DNA of 64,000 bases from Synechococcus sp. AG-673-F03 (GTDB lineage: Bacteria > Cyanobacteriota > Cyanobacteriia > PCC-6307 > Cyanobiaceae): positions 1-64,000 of the forward strand of contig QCTJ01000001.1 of assembly GCA_003211205.1 (NCBI GenBank). Reading direction: 5' to 3'. Positions 18,366-28,350 of this stretch are shown here, piece after piece; the stretch's first letter is position 1; each line of letters opens with the position of its first letter. Under the pieces are notes generated by a model. It saw only the letters and a program-made list of their open reading frames with translations. It ran no database searches and was not told the origin of the DNA. A program made the translations under genes and the position numbers.

Positions 18366-18624
18366 CTCTGCAGGGCGGCAGAAGAAGGATTTGGGTAGAG
18401 CTGGGAAATCTTGAGTGATGGTCTGGCTGGCTGTGGGAGTGGCTGGAGCGACAGCGTCAATGCGCTTCCTGCAGCTTCGCAGTGGAGAATCCGGTGCTTA
18501 GGCCGATTCCAAAAACTCCGAATCATTTGGCGATTGACCACATAATGGCCCCCGCCCGAGGTGTCAGGGCAACCGCAAGCGCGCGCAAAACCTGGCAGCC
18601 TGAAAGCATTGGTCACTGTCACGG

Positions 18625-19401
18625 ATGAATCCTGCGCTTCAGCAACGGCGTGAGTTCTGCTTTCTGGTGCTCGTCGGGCTGTTTCTAGGGACGCTGGGCA
18701 TGCTCAACATCCTTGGCCTGACCCGCTTCCTCGAACTAGGGCACATTGGCTCCTGGCCAGTTGTGGTGGCCGTTGGTGCCCTGCCTTATCCGATCACCTT
18801 TCTCTGCACGGATCTGATCAGTGAGCTCTGGGGCGAGAAGAGGGCCGCGCAGGTGGTTTGGGTTGGCCTATTGCTCAACGGCTGGGTCGTGCTGATCCTT
18901 TGGCTGGGAGGAATTTTGCCAGGCGTGGAGGGCGCACCTGATGCAACCTTCTTCGAAATCCAACGCCTGGCATTCGGATCAGTCATCGCCTCCATGGCTG
19001 CCTATCTGACGGCTCAGTTCGTCGATGTGCGCATGTTCCATTTCTGGAAAAGGGTGAGCAATGGCAAGGCACTGTGGCTGCGCAACAACGGCTCCACGCT
19101 GGTGAGCCAATTGGTGGACACCAGCGCTGTAGTGCTGATCAGCCATTACGCCTCCGGCGTTCTCCCCGTGCGTCCGGGTGAACCGGTGGCTCCGCAACTG
19201 ATCTCGTTCATCGCCAGCGGCTATCTGTTCAAGTCGGCCGCTGCACTGGCGGACACCCTGCCGTTCATCTGGATCACTGGTCGACTGAGACAGTGGCTTG
19301 AGATCCCCCACAGCGGCAGTGAGATCGGGGGCGATGACGATCCCTGCATGCAAGTGATGACAAGCACCAATCCGCTGTCAGGCTTGGAGAAACCGATCTA
19401 A
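18625..19401 (+). CDS. yhhQ: Queuosine precursor transporter (YhhQ/VUT family)
   Basis: This 258-residue polytopic membrane protein probably imports a 7-deazaguanine precursor of queuosine (preQ0 or preQ1). It has about six membrane segments and the family stretch ALPYPITFLCTDLISELWGE near residue 55, plus LVSQLVDTSAVVLI and a conserved GYLFKSAAALADTLPF in the second half. The ATG at 18625 is in good position. A 47-codon membrane protein gene follows after 4 nt. Confidence 0.85.
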   Translation: MNPALQQRREFCFLVLVGLFLGTLGMLNILGLTRFLELGHIGSWPVVVAVGALPYPITFLCTDLISELWGEKRAAQVVWVGLLLNGWVVLILWLGGILPGVEGAPDATFFEIQRLAFGSVIASMAAYLTAQFVDVRMFHFWKRVSNGKALWLRNNGSTLVSQLVDTSAVVLISHYASGVLPVRPGEPVAPQLISFIASGYLFKSAAALADTLPFIWITGRLRQWLEIPHSGSEIGGDDDPCMQVMTSTNPLSGLEKPI

Positions 19402-19405
19402 CGCC

Positions 19406-19549
19406 ATGGATGCCGCACTCTCCGGTTTCAACCTGGGTACTGTGTTGCTGTTCAGCTGCGGCTTCTTCGTGGTGGCCACGTTCTTGTTCGGCACCTTGGG
19501 CGGCTACTACAACACCGATCAGTACGACGGCAAAGGCACAGCTCACTAA
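19406..19549 (+). CDS. Conserved small single-pass membrane protein
   Basis: A 47-residue frame just after yhhQ reads MDAALSGFNLGTVLLFSCGF, then a hydrophobic helix to about residue 34, then a polar tail ending YDGKGTAH. One membrane helix and a short acidic/basic tail are typical of small thylakoid subunits of PSI, PSII, cytochrome b6f or NDH-1. I recall related sequences in picocyanobacteria but cannot name the family. It is too short for many gene finders. Confidence 0.65.
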   Translation: MDAALSGFNLGTVLLFSCGFFVVATFLFGTLGGYYNTDQYDGKGTAH

Positions 19550-19593
19550 ATCCAGCTCTCAGGATCGACTATCAAGCCAACGCGACGCTCGGC

Positions 19594-20382
19594 ATGCCTT
19601 CCATCCTCCCCGGCCCCGCCGCCAGCAACGACACCATTCGCCTGGCCCTGCAGAGCTGGCCTGACGTTGATCAGTACCTGCAGAGCTGCAAAGGAATCAT
19701 TGTTCCGCTTGGATCCACTGAGCAACACGGCCCGACGGGAGCCATCGGCACCGACGCCCTGACTGCCGAGGCCGTAGCGCTTGAGCTCGGACGGCTGAGC
19801 GGCGTCCTGGTGACACCGGTGCAGGCTTTCGGCATGGCCGAACACCATCTGGGGTTTGCAGGCACCATGAGCCTTCAGCCCGCAACCTTGCTGGCTGTGA
19901 TGCATGACCTTGTGATCTCACTGGCCACTCATGGCTTCGAGCGGATCCTGGTGGTGAACGGTCATGGCGGCAACATCGCCACAAGCAAGGCAGCCTTCGC
20001 TCAGGCCTATGGCACCGCCGCAAGCCGCGGCCTGGAGGTTGCCCCACGCTTGCGTTGCAGGCTGGCGAACTGGTTCATGGCCGGTCCGGTGGTGAGGCGA
20101 GCCCGTGAGCTCTACGGCGACCGCGAAGGACAGCACGCCACCCCCAGCGAGATTGCCGTCACCCTGCATCTCCACGACAGCCTGATCAGCAAGCAGAGGT
20201 CGCTGCCAGATCCAGCACCCTGCGGATCGATTCATGGGCCTGCGGACTTCCGCCGGCGCTACCCGGACGGCCGCATGGGATCAGACCCTTTTCTGGCCAG
20301 ACCAGAACACGGCCAGGAGCTGTTGAACACGGCAGCGAAGGCGTTGCGCGAGGATCTGGAAACTTTTCTCGCCGCTGCATGA
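19594..20382 (+). CDS. Creatininase family amidohydrolase
   Basis: This 262-residue metal-dependent hydrolase has the family's N-terminal metal site [21 protein letters not shown], with glutamate and histidine ligands, then [13 protein letters not shown] and the diagnostic VVNGHGGN. It also has a glutamate-containing [11 protein letters not shown] segment. In other organisms the family hydrolyses creatinine or riboflavin-pathway amides, so the substrate here is unknown. Its stop overlaps the gatC start by 4 nt (ATGA). Confidence 0.82.
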   Translation: MPSILPGPAASNDTIRLALQSWPDVDQYLQSCKGIIVPLGSTEQHGPTGAIGTDALTAEAVALELGRLSGVLVTPVQAFGMAEHHLGFAGTMSLQPATLLAVMHDLVISLATHGFERILVVNGHGGNIATSKAAFAQAYGTAASRGLEVAPRLRCRLANWFMAGPVVRRARELYGDREGQHATPSEIAVTLHLHDSLISKQRSLPDPAPCGSIHGPADFRRRYPDGRMGSDPFLARPEHGQELLNTAAKALREDLETFLAAA

Positions 20383-20672
20383 ACAAGATCACCGCCGACG
20401 ACGTGCGCAAGGTGGCCCATCTGGCCCGCCTCGATCTACCTGAAGAGAAAATCACGACCTACACAGGGCAGCTCGAGCGCATTCTCGATTATGTGGATCA
20501 GCTCCAAGGTGTGGACACAGAAGGTGTTCCTCCCACCACCCGTGCGGTGGAGGTGGTCAATGCCACCAGAACAGACAAGGTGGAACCCACTCAGGTAAGA
20601 GAAGAACTTTTGGAACAGGCACCTTTAAGAGAAGGAGACTTCTTCCGAGTGCCCAAAATTCTGGCTGAATGA
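20379..20672 (+). CDS. gatC: Aspartyl/glutamyl-tRNA amidotransferase subunit C
   Basis: This 97-residue subunit holds GatA and GatB together in the enzyme that converts Glu-tRNA(Gln) to Gln-tRNA(Gln). The typical start [17 protein letters not shown] and the middle [20 protein letters not shown] are present. It is coupled to the creatininase-family gene and ends directly against crtR: both stops lie in the palindrome TGATCA at 20670-20675. Confidence 0.95.
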   Translation: MNKITADDVRKVAHLARLDLPEEKITTYTGQLERILDYVDQLQGVDTEGVPPTTRAVEVVNATRTDKVEPTQVREELLEQAPLREGDFFRVPKILAE

Positions 20673-21701
20673 TCAGCGAGAGGAGGAACGCTTTGACTCG
20701 GTTTTGATCGCAATCTGGTTGACAAATCCCAGCCAGGACCTCTGCAAGCGTCGCAAAGGCATGAATCTGGCGACACGGCGCATTTTTCCCCTGCGGCGTT
20801 TATGGCTGCGAACACCAACAAGAATGTCGTAGAGGAAGTTGTATCCATCGCGGCGCGTTTCAAAAATCCCCAGCCGCTGTGGGGAGCCTTTGGAATCAAG
20901 CAAAGGCTTTGTGGCTTCATAAGCAGGTTTGTAATCAAACCAGGGGATGGAGGGCCAGAGGTGATGGATCAAGTGATAGTTCTGACCCATGATCAACCAA
21001 TTCATGAGCCGACCTGGATAAATCCTGGAGTTTTTCCAGCGATTACGTGACGTAAAAGGTCGGTGGGGCAAGTAATCAAAAAACAGCCCCAGAGTCACTC
21101 CCACCATCAGAGCTGGAGCAAACCAGCAGTTGAATATGAAAGGAAGAAATTGAAATTTGGCCGCAGCAAGAACAATCACCAGAAACACACTGCGCTCGAG
21201 ACCCCACTGCATCAATTCCCAACGCTTCCACAATCTGCGCTGAAAGAAAAACCACTCATGATAAAAGAATCGAGGAGCAATTAACCACAGAGGTCCGAAG
21301 GTGCTCACGATGTGATCAGGATCATTGTGGGGATCGTTCACATGGGCGTGGTGCTCGAGATGAACCCTGGTGAAAACAGGGAAACTGAAGCCGAGCAAGA
21401 GTGCTGAGCCATGCCCCATGGCCTGATTGATCCAGGAAACCGGATGCGCAGATTTATGGCAGGCGTCATGGATGACGGTGCCTTCTAAGTGCAGAGCCAG
21501 AAAACCTGTTGCCAACAGCACAGGCAGGGGCCATCCCGCTGCAAACCAACCCCAGACAGTAAGTGCGGCCAGCACATAACCACCAAAAAACAACACCACT
21601 GTGAGGTTCAAGGGTGCAGGTGGTGCCAGGAATTCCCTCGGCACAGAGCGCAGGCGAGTCTCAGCGCCTTGCGTTGCAGGTTGTCCGAGAGCCTGTGTCA
21701 T
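20673..21701 (-). CDS. crtR: Beta-carotene hydroxylase
   Basis: CrtR adds hydroxyl groups to beta-carotene rings to make zeaxanthin, a main carotenoid of marine Synechococcus. It belongs to the membrane di-iron fatty-acid-desaturase superfamily: the histidine boxes are HDACHKSAH, HLEHHAHVNDPH and HLIHHLWPSIPW, with hydrophobic segments between them. The ATG at 21701 (MTQALGQPATQ, 342 residues) is chosen over an upstream codon whose extension would run into the tRNA-Leu promoter region. The tail is strongly basic. Confidence 0.9.
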   Translation of the reverse strand: MTQALGQPATQGAETRLRSVPREFLAPPAPLNLTVVLFFGGYVLAALTVWGWFAAGWPLPVLLATGFLALHLEGTVIHDACHKSAHPVSWINQAMGHGSALLLGFSFPVFTRVHLEHHAHVNDPHNDPDHIVSTFGPLWLIAPRFFYHEWFFFQRRLWKRWELMQWGLERSVFLVIVLAAAKFQFLPFIFNCWFAPALMVGVTLGLFFDYLPHRPFTSRNRWKNSRIYPGRLMNWLIMGQNYHLIHHLWPSIPWFDYKPAYEATKPLLDSKGSPQRLGIFETRRDGYNFLYDILVGVRSHKRRRGKMRRVARFMPLRRLQRSWLGFVNQIAIKTESKRSSSR

Positions 21702-21755
21702 CAACGAGGGGAGATTGGCTGACCGCAGTAAGTGGAACCAAATTAGGGAAACGGA

Positions 21756-21837
21756 TGCCCACCGGGGGACTTGAACCCCCACGACCGAAGCCACTGGTAC
21801 CTAAAACCAGCGCGTCTACCAATTCCGCCAGATGGGC
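21756..21837 (-). tRNA. tRNA-Leu (UAG)
   Basis: An 82-nt class II tRNA with acceptor GCCCATC/GGTGGGC, discriminator A, D arm with GGTAGACGCG, anticodon stem CTGGT/ACCAG and loop TTTAGGT (anticodon UAG), a variable arm around TGGCTTCGGTCG, and T arm GGGGG TTCAAGT CCCCC. It reads CUA and probably other CUN codons. It lies 54 nt upstream of crtR on the same strand. Confidence 0.94.
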
Positions 21838-21891
21838 AGGTTGCAACTCTAGGCAGACAACCAGAATGCACCCAGACATGCTGCTTCCTTG

Positions 21892-22428
21892 ATGCTGGCC
21901 ACAATCGCTGGAGACCTTTGTCTGCTGTTGGGCCTGGCAGTACTGCTGCTGCCATTGCTCGCCACGGAACTGAGTCGACCCAGAGACGGGATCTGGGGAG
22001 GCATTGTGCTGCTGCTCGGCCTGGTGTTGGTCACCAGTAGTGACCGCCTGCGCGGCGCACCGATGCTCGCCGTCATCTGCAGCGCGTTGCTGATCAGTCG
22101 ACTCGGCGCAGAAGTCGCCCAATCACGCTGGCAACGACTCAGCCAAGAGGAGCAACAGCGACTGCGCTCAAAAGAACGTTGGGCGACGAGCGCGCAACAG
22201 CTCAGCACGTCCGTCACCACACTCCTGACCAATCTGCAGGCTGCACTCGGCAGCCTGAAACCAGAACCACCTGCTGACAATCGTGAAGAGGGCAGTAGCC
22301 GCAGCGGCAAACGCTGGGTTCGTCCGGAGGACTCCAATCAGCCAGACACCCCGGAGGACGCTCTTTCAACAACTCTAGAGAAGCCCAAGGAGGCAACAGC
22401 ACCCAACTTGGCCAGCGAGGACGGATAA
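21892..22428 (+). CDS. ycf66: Ycf66 family protein
   Basis: This 178-residue protein has two or three N-terminal hydrophobic segments ([19 protein letters not shown] and [14 protein letters not shown]) and then a hydrophilic, low-complexity C-terminal half. This matches the Ycf66 family known from cyanobacteria and some plastids; its function is unknown. The ATG at 21892 follows a TTG at 21889 and is preferred. It precedes ileS by 22 nt and may be co-transcribed with it. Confidence 0.75.
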   Translation: MLATIAGDLCLLLGLAVLLLPLLATELSRPRDGIWGGIVLLLGLVLVTSSDRLRGAPMLAVICSALLISRLGAEVAQSRWQRLSQEEQQRLRSKERWATSAQQLSTSVTTLLTNLQAALGSLKPEPPADNREEGSSRSGKRWVRPEDSNQPDTPEDALSTTLEKPKEATAPNLASEDG

Positions 22429-22450
22429 TTCCGTCTGCAGCTGCCCAACC

Positions 22451-25360
22451 GTGAGCAAGGAGACGCGCGACGCCAACGCCGAAGGACGTCCCTCCTACAA
22501 GGACACGCTCAACCTGCTGCAGACCAGCTTCGGCATGCGCGCCAATGCCGTGAAGCGGGAACCAGAGCTGCAGTCATTCTGGACTGAGAACGGGATCGAC
22601 CTGAAGCTGGGCCTGCAGAACTCAGGGCCGATCTTCACCCTGCACGACGGACCGCCTTACGCCAATGGCCCCCTGCATATGGGCCATGCCTTGAACAAGG
22701 TGCTCAAGGATGTGATCAACAAATATCAGATCCTGCGAGGACGCAAGGTTCGTTACATCCCTGGCTGGGACTGCCATGGCCTGCCGATCGAACTGAAGGT
22801 GCTGCAGTCGATGGATCAGGATCAGCGCCAGGCGCTCACACCGATCAAACTGCGCAAAAAGGCCGCCGCCTACGCCCGCAAGCAGGTAGACGGCCAGATG
22901 AAAGGGTTTCAGCGCTGGGGGATCTGGGCCGACTGGCAAGAGCCCTACCTCACCCTGCAGAAGAACTACGAAGCCGCCCAGATCAGGGTCTTCGGCGAAA
23001 TGGTGCTCAAAGGGCACATCTATAGGGGTCTCAAACCGGTGCATTGGAGCCCCAGCTCGCAGACAGCACTGGCGGAGGCAGAGCTCGAGTACCCCGATGG
23101 CCACACCAGCCCCAGCGTCTACGTCGCCTTCCCGGCGGTTGAACTACCCGCACCGCTGCGCGACGCCCTCAGCACAGAGGGCATCGAATTGCCCGGTGAT
23201 GCCGACGCACTCGGGAAGACCCTTCAGGTGGCGATCTGGACCACAACCCCCTGGACGCTTCCGGCCAACCTGGCGGTCTCCGTCAATGAACGCCTGGACT
23301 ATGCCCTCGTCGACGATGGCGAGGGGCGGCTGCTTGTGGTGGCCGCTGACCTGATCGACTCCCTCGCCACAACGCTGGAGCGACCACTAGTCCGCAAAGC
23401 CACGGTGAAGGGAGCGCTGCTTTCCGGACTGACGTACCGCCATCCCTTGCTGGACCGCACCAGCCCCGTTGTGATCGGCGGTGAATACATCACGACGGAA
23501 TCGGGCACAGGCCTCGTGCACACGGCACCAGGCCATGGAGTCGACGACTTTCACACAGGCCAGAAAAATGGCCTAGCTGTTCTGTGCCCTGTCGACGAAG
23601 CTGGCACGCTCACGGACGAGGCGGGACCCTTCGCCGGTCTCAATGTCCTGAAGGAGGCCAACCCAGTGATCATCGACGCGCTCGAGACGGCAGGAGCACT
23701 GCTGAAGCAGGAGGCCTACGGACACCGCTACCCCTATGACTGGCGCACCAAAAAGCCCACGATCTTCCGTGCCACCGAACAGTGGTTCGCCTCCGTCGAT
23801 GGCTTCCGTCAGCAGGCCCTGGATTCCATCGATCGAGTCGAGTGGACACCCGCTTCAGGTCGAAACCGCATCGAGGCGATGGTCAAGGAACGGGGCGACT
23901 GGTGCATCTCCCGACAGCGCACCTGGGGTGTGCCGATCCCCGTCTTCTACAACCGCAGTGGAGGCGACGTCCTACTCAACGCCGACACCCTCGCGCACAT
24001 CGAAGGGCTGATCGCCGAACACGGTGCCGATGTGTGGTGGGAAAAAGACGAAGCTGATCTTCTGCCTCCCGCCTATGCCGATCAGGCTGAGCAATGGCGC
24101 AAAGGCACCGACACCATGGATGTGTGGTTCGACTCCGGCTCCAGTTGGGCCGCAGTCTCCAGCCAACAAGAGGGCCTTGGCTATCCCGCCGATCTTTACC
24201 TGGAGGGCTCCGACCAACATCGCGGCTGGTTCCAGAGCTCATTGCTGACATCAGTGGCAGTCAATGGTCATGCCCCCTACCAGCGAGTGCTCACCCACGG
24301 TTTCGCCTTGGATGAAAAAGGTCGCAAGATGAGTAAATCGTTGGGCAACGTTGTTGACCCGATGGTGATCATCGAGGGCGGCAAGAACCAGAAGCAAGAA
24401 CCTGCCTACGGCGCTGATGTGCTGCGCCTGTGGGTGAGCTCGGTTGACTACTCCGCTGATGTGCCGATCGGTGCCGGCATCCTTCGCCAACTCGCGGATG
24501 TCTACCGCAAGGTGCGCAACACCAGCCGCTACTTACTGGGCAACCTCCACGACTTCAATCCAGCCGACGACGCCATTCCTGTGGAGAAGCTGCCATTGCT
24601 GGACCGCTGGATGCTGCAGCGAACTGCGGAGGTGATGGATGAGATCACGGAAGCGTTCGAGAGCTATGAATTCTTCCGCTTCTTCCAACTACTGCAGAAC
24701 TTCTGCGTGACCGACCTGTCGAACTTTTATCTCGACATCGCCAAGGACAGGCTCTATGTGAGCGCACCCTCCGACCGACGACGAAGGAGCTGTCAGACCG
24801 TGATGTCGCTGATCATCGAACGACTGGCTGGTCTGATCGCTCCTGTGCTGTGCCACATGGCCGAGGACATCTGGCAGAACCTGCCCTACGAGGTGGAGGA
24901 GACATCGATTTTCCAGCGCGGTTGGCCAACTGTTCCAGCCGACTGGCGCGATCCCAGCCTCAGTGAACCGATCCAGCGATTGCGCGAGCTGCGTGCTGCG
25001 GTGAACAGAGTTCTGGAGGACTGCCGAAGCAGACAGGAACTGGGGGCATCGCTGGAGGCAGCCGTCAGAATCGAAACTCGCAACCCAGAGCTGGAGTCAG
25101 CCCTCAACTGGTTGAACGAGAACGGCGATGCGGAGGCTGATGGTCTGCGCGACTGGCTGCTGGTCTCTCAGCTGCAATTAGGAGGAGAGCCCTGGGCCGA
25201 ACTCCTCGCCGACCAGAAAGACGACACCGCGATCATCGAGGTGAGCAGAGCCCGTGGGATCAAATGCGAACGCTGTTGGCACTACGAGAGTGATGTGGGC
25301 CAGCACAACCAGCATCCAACCCTGTGCGGGCGCTGTTGCAATGTTCTGAATCGTCGCTGA
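22451..25360 (+). CDS. ileS: Isoleucyl-tRNA synthetase
   Basis: This 969-residue class I synthetase charges tRNA-Ile. The HIGH signature appears as [14 protein letters not shown] near residue 75 and the KMSKS signature as [10 protein letters not shown] near residue 628. Editing-domain sequence lies between, with [12 protein letters not shown] and [15 protein letters not shown]. The C-terminal zinc site has [10 protein letters not shown] and CGRCCNVL. The start is GTG at 22451. The stop abuts the next gene on the opposite strand in a TGATCA palindrome. Confidence 0.98.
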   Translation: MSKETRDANAEGRPSYKDTLNLLQTSFGMRANAVKREPELQSFWTENGIDLKLGLQNSGPIFTLHDGPPYANGPLHMGHALNKVLKDVINKYQILRGRKVRYIPGWDCHGLPIELKVLQSMDQDQRQALTPIKLRKKAAAYARKQVDGQMKGFQRWGIWADWQEPYLTLQKNYEAAQIRVFGEMVLKGHIYRGLKPVHWSPSSQTALAEAELEYPDGHTSPSVYVAFPAVELPAPLRDALSTEGIELPGDADALGKTLQVAIWTTTPWTLPANLAVSVNERLDYALVDDGEGRLLVVAADLIDSLATTLERPLVRKATVKGALLSGLTYRHPLLDRTSPVVIGGEYITTESGTGLVHTAPGHGVDDFHTGQKNGLAVLCPVDEAGTLTDEAGPFAGLNVLKEANPVIIDALETAGALLKQEAYGHRYPYDWRTKKPTIFRATEQWFASVDGFRQQALDSIDRVEWTPASGRNRIEAMVKERGDWCISRQRTWGVPIPVFYNRSGGDVLLNADTLAHIEGLIAEHGADVWWEKDEADLLPPAYADQAEQWRKGTDTMDVWFDSGSSWAAVSSQQEGLGYPADLYLEGSDQHRGWFQSSLLTSVAVNGHAPYQRVLTHGFALDEKGRKMSKSLGNVVDPMVIIEGGKNQKQEPAYGADVLRLWVSSVDYSADVPIGAGILRQLADVYRKVRNTSRYLLGNLHDFNPADDAIPVEKLPLLDRWMLQRTAEVMDEITEAFESYEFFRFFQLLQNFCVTDLSNFYLDIAKDRLYVSAPSDRRRRSCQTVMSLIIERLAGLIAPVLCHMAEDIWQNLPYEVEETSIFQRGWPTVPADWRDPSLSEPIQRLRELRAAVNRVLEDCRSRQELGASLEAAVRIETRNPELESALNWLNENGDAEADGLRDWLLVSQLQLGGEPWAELLADQKDDTAIIEVSRARGIKCERCWHYESDVGQHNQHPTLCGRCCNVLNRR

Positions 25361-25654
25361 TCACCAGCTGGCCTGAGCCAGCAGGTCTTCCGGATTCACA
25401 GGCCCGACAAGCCTGGTTTCACCGGAGGGGTCCAGCGGGCCCTGCAGCAATTCCGCCCAATCCAAGCGCGTGCCATCGGGGAGAACCGATGCATCTGGAT
25501 CGAAGGCTGTGGGATGGGTGGTGCTGCTGCTGAAGCCACGAAAGATCAACAGTTCAAACGGCTCATCCAACACAAACCCGTGCAACCTCACCACCCGATC
25601 AGGGCTCAGACGCGTGCGCTCTTCCATCTCCTGAACGAGGGCGGTGAATTCCAT
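25361..25654 (-). CDS. Conserved cyanobacterial hypothetical protein
   Basis: This 97-residue protein from the ATG at 25654 starts MEFTALVQEMEERTRLSPDR and continues VVRLHGFVLDEPFELLIFRGF, an alternating pattern suggesting a small beta-rich fold. The rest is acidic and ends DLLAQASW. No catalytic motif is recognised. It follows the DUF3177 gene by 2 nt, so the pair is an operon, and it ends against ileS. Confidence 0.65.
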   Translation of the reverse strand: MEFTALVQEMEERTRLSPDRVVRLHGFVLDEPFELLIFRGFSSSTTHPTAFDPDASVLPDGTRLDWAELLQGPLDPSGETRLVGPVNPEDLLAQASW

Positions 25655-25656
25655 GA

Positions 25657-26268
25657 TCAGAAATCCCCGGCGACCCGTCCCTGCTTGGGAAGACGCACCA
25701 GAGCCCACTGCAGCAGACCGACGACGTAAGCCACCAGAGCCACATAGCCGATGAAGGCCGCCACGGCCATCGTCCACTCACCACCGAAGACGAAGTCGAA
25801 CACACGCTCAGCGACTCGATGCAGCCCCTGGGGCGCCTCCAGCCAAAGCCGACAGGAATCGGTCTCGAGCTGACGGGTGCAACCCAGTGCCGAACCCGAC
25901 ATCACGGCGGCGAACAAGGCGAAGAGTGTGAGGGCCCATCGCCAGACCCGCACCGTGAACGGCAGCGCGCGCCCCGGAGGACTATCGGCCAGCTCCTCAT
26001 TGAGGTCAACCCAGAACCATAGAGACGCAGCCATCAGCAGAGGCGCCAGAAATGCCGTGAAATATCCGATCGGCCGTTGATCAGTCAGCAACAGCACGCT
26101 GATCGCCAGCAGACTTGCCACTTTCCAGTAGATCCCGAGCAACCTCACCAAGGCAGGGTCGCGTCGAAGCCCCGACCAGATCAGAAGCACAAGCGGAATG
26201 CCCAGAGCAATCGTCGCCCCGAGGCGATAGGTGAGCCACACCAGGGTGCGTGTTGTGAAATCGGACAC
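25657..26268 (-). CDS. DUF3177 family membrane protein
   Basis: This 203-residue integral membrane protein has five or so hydrophobic segments. The N-terminal half reads LVWLTYRLGATIALGIPLVL, IYWKVASLLAISVLLL and SLWFWVDLNEEL, which match the cyanobacterial DUF3177 family. The second half (MAVAAFIGYVALVAYVVGLLQW) is less conserved. Function is unknown. It is divergent from the FIST gene, with 70 nt between. Confidence 0.75.
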   Translation of the reverse strand: MSDFTTRTLVWLTYRLGATIALGIPLVLLIWSGLRRDPALVRLLGIYWKVASLLAISVLLLTDQRPIGYFTAFLAPLLMAASLWFWVDLNEELADSPPGRALPFTVRVWRWALTLFALFAAVMSGSALGCTRQLETDSCRLWLEAPQGLHRVAERVFDFVFGGEWTMAVAAFIGYVALVAYVVGLLQWALVRLPKQGRVAGDF

Positions 26269-26338
26269 CGGCCAGGGACATCAGAGGGCCATTATCACGG
26301 TCATCTAGCAGGTCGACAGGATTGGTAAGGTCCAATCC

Positions 26339-27643
26339 ATGGTTCCGTTCAATCCTCTCGACTGGTTCCAGAGCCGCGGGCTGCAGGCTCAATGCCGACA
26401 TGCCCTTTCCAGAAAGCCTTCTCTTGAAGATGCTGCAAGGGAAGTCACCAGTGCTCTGGGCTCGAATGAGGCCGATCTGGCCCTCGTGTTCATCTCGAGT
26501 CATTTCGCGAGCGATCTGACCCGCCTACTGCCGCTGCTGCAAAAACGCCTGAACGCCAAACACTGGCTCGGATGTCTGGGCGGTGGTGTCGTTGGCACCA
26601 CAACCTCAGGCGAAGCCCATGAAGTGGAACGCACGCCAGCACTCAGCGTCAGTCTCCTAAACCTTCCTGGAGCTGAACTGAACAGCTTCTGTCTCGACAG
26701 CAGCCAACTGCCCGATCTTGATGGAGCCGCCCAGAACTGGCAGGACTGGGTGGGGGTGAACCCTGACCACAGCCGTTCAATGCTGCTGCTGCTCGATCCC
26801 GGCTGTCATGCCATCAACGATCTCGTGAGCGGACTGGATTACGCCTACCCCGGCATCGCCAAAGTCGGAGGCATCGCCGTACCTCACAACGCCGATCATG
26901 GTTCTCTGCTCTATGGAGATCAGGTCATCGATGGAGCGGTAGGCCTGAGCATCGGCGGCACCTGGAGCCTGGATCCAGTGGTCGCCCAGGGATGCCGACC
27001 GATTGGACCGGTCTTCGCCATCGAACAGGCTCAACGCAACGTTCTGCTCGAACTGAGCGACGGTGATCGCAGAGCCAGTCCAGTGACCTGCTTACAGCGC
27101 GTGCTTGCCGATCTCAGCGCCGAAGACAGGGAATTGGTGCAGCACTCACTATTTCTGGGTGTGGAGCGAGAGCAATTCATTGCCGATGCCATGCTCGCTG
27201 GCCTGAATCAGGGTGGCGTCTCAGCTGATCGCCCCGAAAGGTCCTTTCTGGTGCGCAATCTGATCGGCGTGGATCCACGCAACGGCGCGGTTGCCGTTGC
27301 CGATCGCGTGCGTGCCGGACAAAAAGTGCAGTTCCAGTTGCGTGAAGCGCAGGCCTCAAGACAGGAAGCCCACCAGCTGTTGCAGACCAGACGCGATCAA
27401 GGCAGCGACGCCACACCGTTAATGGGACTCCTCTTCGCCTGTCTGGGCCGGGGCAACGGCTTGTTTGGCAGCCCCGATTGCGATGTCAGCATCGCTCGCG
27501 ATGTCTTTCCACAACTTCCAGTTGCCGGCAGCTTCTGCAACGGCGAAATCGGCCCCCTCGGAGGAGCCACGCATTTTCATGGCTACACCGCCTGCTGGGG
27601 CCTGTTGCGCTGCGATCCTTCCGAAAGTGCAACGCGATCCTGA
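26339..27643 (+). CDS. FIST domain-containing protein
   Basis: This 434-residue protein has the FIST N and C domains, a sensory module predicted to bind small ligands such as amino acids. The N-terminal part includes [16 protein letters not shown] and [18 protein letters not shown]; the C-terminal part has [15 protein letters not shown] and [21 protein letters not shown]. No kinase or output domain is attached, so it may act as a stand-alone binding protein. Its stop overlaps the trmB start (TGATG), which suggests a shared transcript with the following three genes. Confidence 0.82.
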   Translation: MVPFNPLDWFQSRGLQAQCRHALSRKPSLEDAAREVTSALGSNEADLALVFISSHFASDLTRLLPLLQKRLNAKHWLGCLGGGVVGTTTSGEAHEVERTPALSVSLLNLPGAELNSFCLDSSQLPDLDGAAQNWQDWVGVNPDHSRSMLLLLDPGCHAINDLVSGLDYAYPGIAKVGGIAVPHNADHGSLLYGDQVIDGAVGLSIGGTWSLDPVVAQGCRPIGPVFAIEQAQRNVLLELSDGDRRASPVTCLQRVLADLSAEDRELVQHSLFLGVEREQFIADAMLAGLNQGGVSADRPERSFLVRNLIGVDPRNGAVAVADRVRAGQKVQFQLREAQASRQEAHQLLQTRRDQGSDATPLMGLLFACLGRGNGLFGSPDCDVSIARDVFPQLPVAGSFCNGEIGPLGGATHFHGYTACWGLLRCDPSESATRS

Positions 27644-28350
27644 TGCGGCAGCACGTCAATCCCCTCAGCCGCTTCTTTCAGCTGCCTCTGGAATTGCCCG
27701 GTCCCGATCAGCTGTTTGACATCGCCAATCGCCCCATCCATTTGGACATCGGCTGCGCCCGGGGCGTCTTTCTACTGGAGCTTTCAGCACTGAAACCAGA
27801 CTGGAATCATCTGGCTGTGGAAATCAGGCGTCCGCTCGTGCTGGCAGCCCAGCGTGACCGCGACAAACTCGAACGTCACAATCTCCATTACCTCTTTTGC
27901 AATGCCAACATCAGCCTTGAGGGCTGGCTTGCGGAGCTGACCGCGGATCAGCTGCAGCTCGTGAGCATCCAGTTTCCGGATCCCTGGTTCAAGCGGCGAC
28001 ACCGCAAGCGCCGGGTGATGCAACCCTCGCTACTGCTCGCCATCGCTGCCGCTCTCAGTCCCAGTCGCGAGCTTTTTCTGCAAAGCGATGTTCTTGAAGT
28101 GGTGGAACCGATGGTCACACTGGTCGAACTGAGCGGTTGCTTCGACCGCCCCGACGAAGACACGCGTCCCTGGCGCACCAACAACCCTCTACCGGTGCCG
28201 ACCGAACGCGAACGCTACGTGCAAGAGCAGGGCCTTCCTGCCTACAGAGTGCTTTACCGGCGCAACGAACAGCCACTGCCAGAGCTGGAAGAACTTGAGA
28301 TCGCCTGGCAACGGGTCGATAATCCCGCTGATGTTCCTCTCAATCACTGA
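27643..28350 (+). CDS. trmB: tRNA (guanine-N7-)-methyltransferase
   Basis: TrmB methylates G46 in the variable loop of tRNAs using SAM. The 235-residue sequence has [18 protein letters not shown] as SAM motif [10 protein letters not shown] after it, and the family signature [19 protein letters not shown]. The ATG at 27643 is chosen; the longer frame upstream is inside the FIST gene. It overlaps the next start by one base (TGATG). Confidence 0.93.
   Translation: MRQHVNPLSRFFQLPLELPGPDQLFDIANRPIHLDIGCARGVFLLELSALKPDWNHLAVEIRRPLVLAAQRDRDKLERHNLHYLFCNANISLEGWLAELTADQLQLVSIQFPDPWFKRRHRKRRVMQPSLLLAIAAALSPSRELFLQSDVLEVVEPMVTLVELSGCFDRPDEDTRPWRTNNPLPVPTERERYVQEQGLPAYRVLYRRNEQPLPELEELEIAWQRVDNPADVPLNH

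Noticed and set aside
18329-18622. A 97-codon minus-strand frame upstream of the glycosylase
   Set aside because: It overlaps the glycosylase N-terminus in another frame and its product looks random; it was not called a gene.
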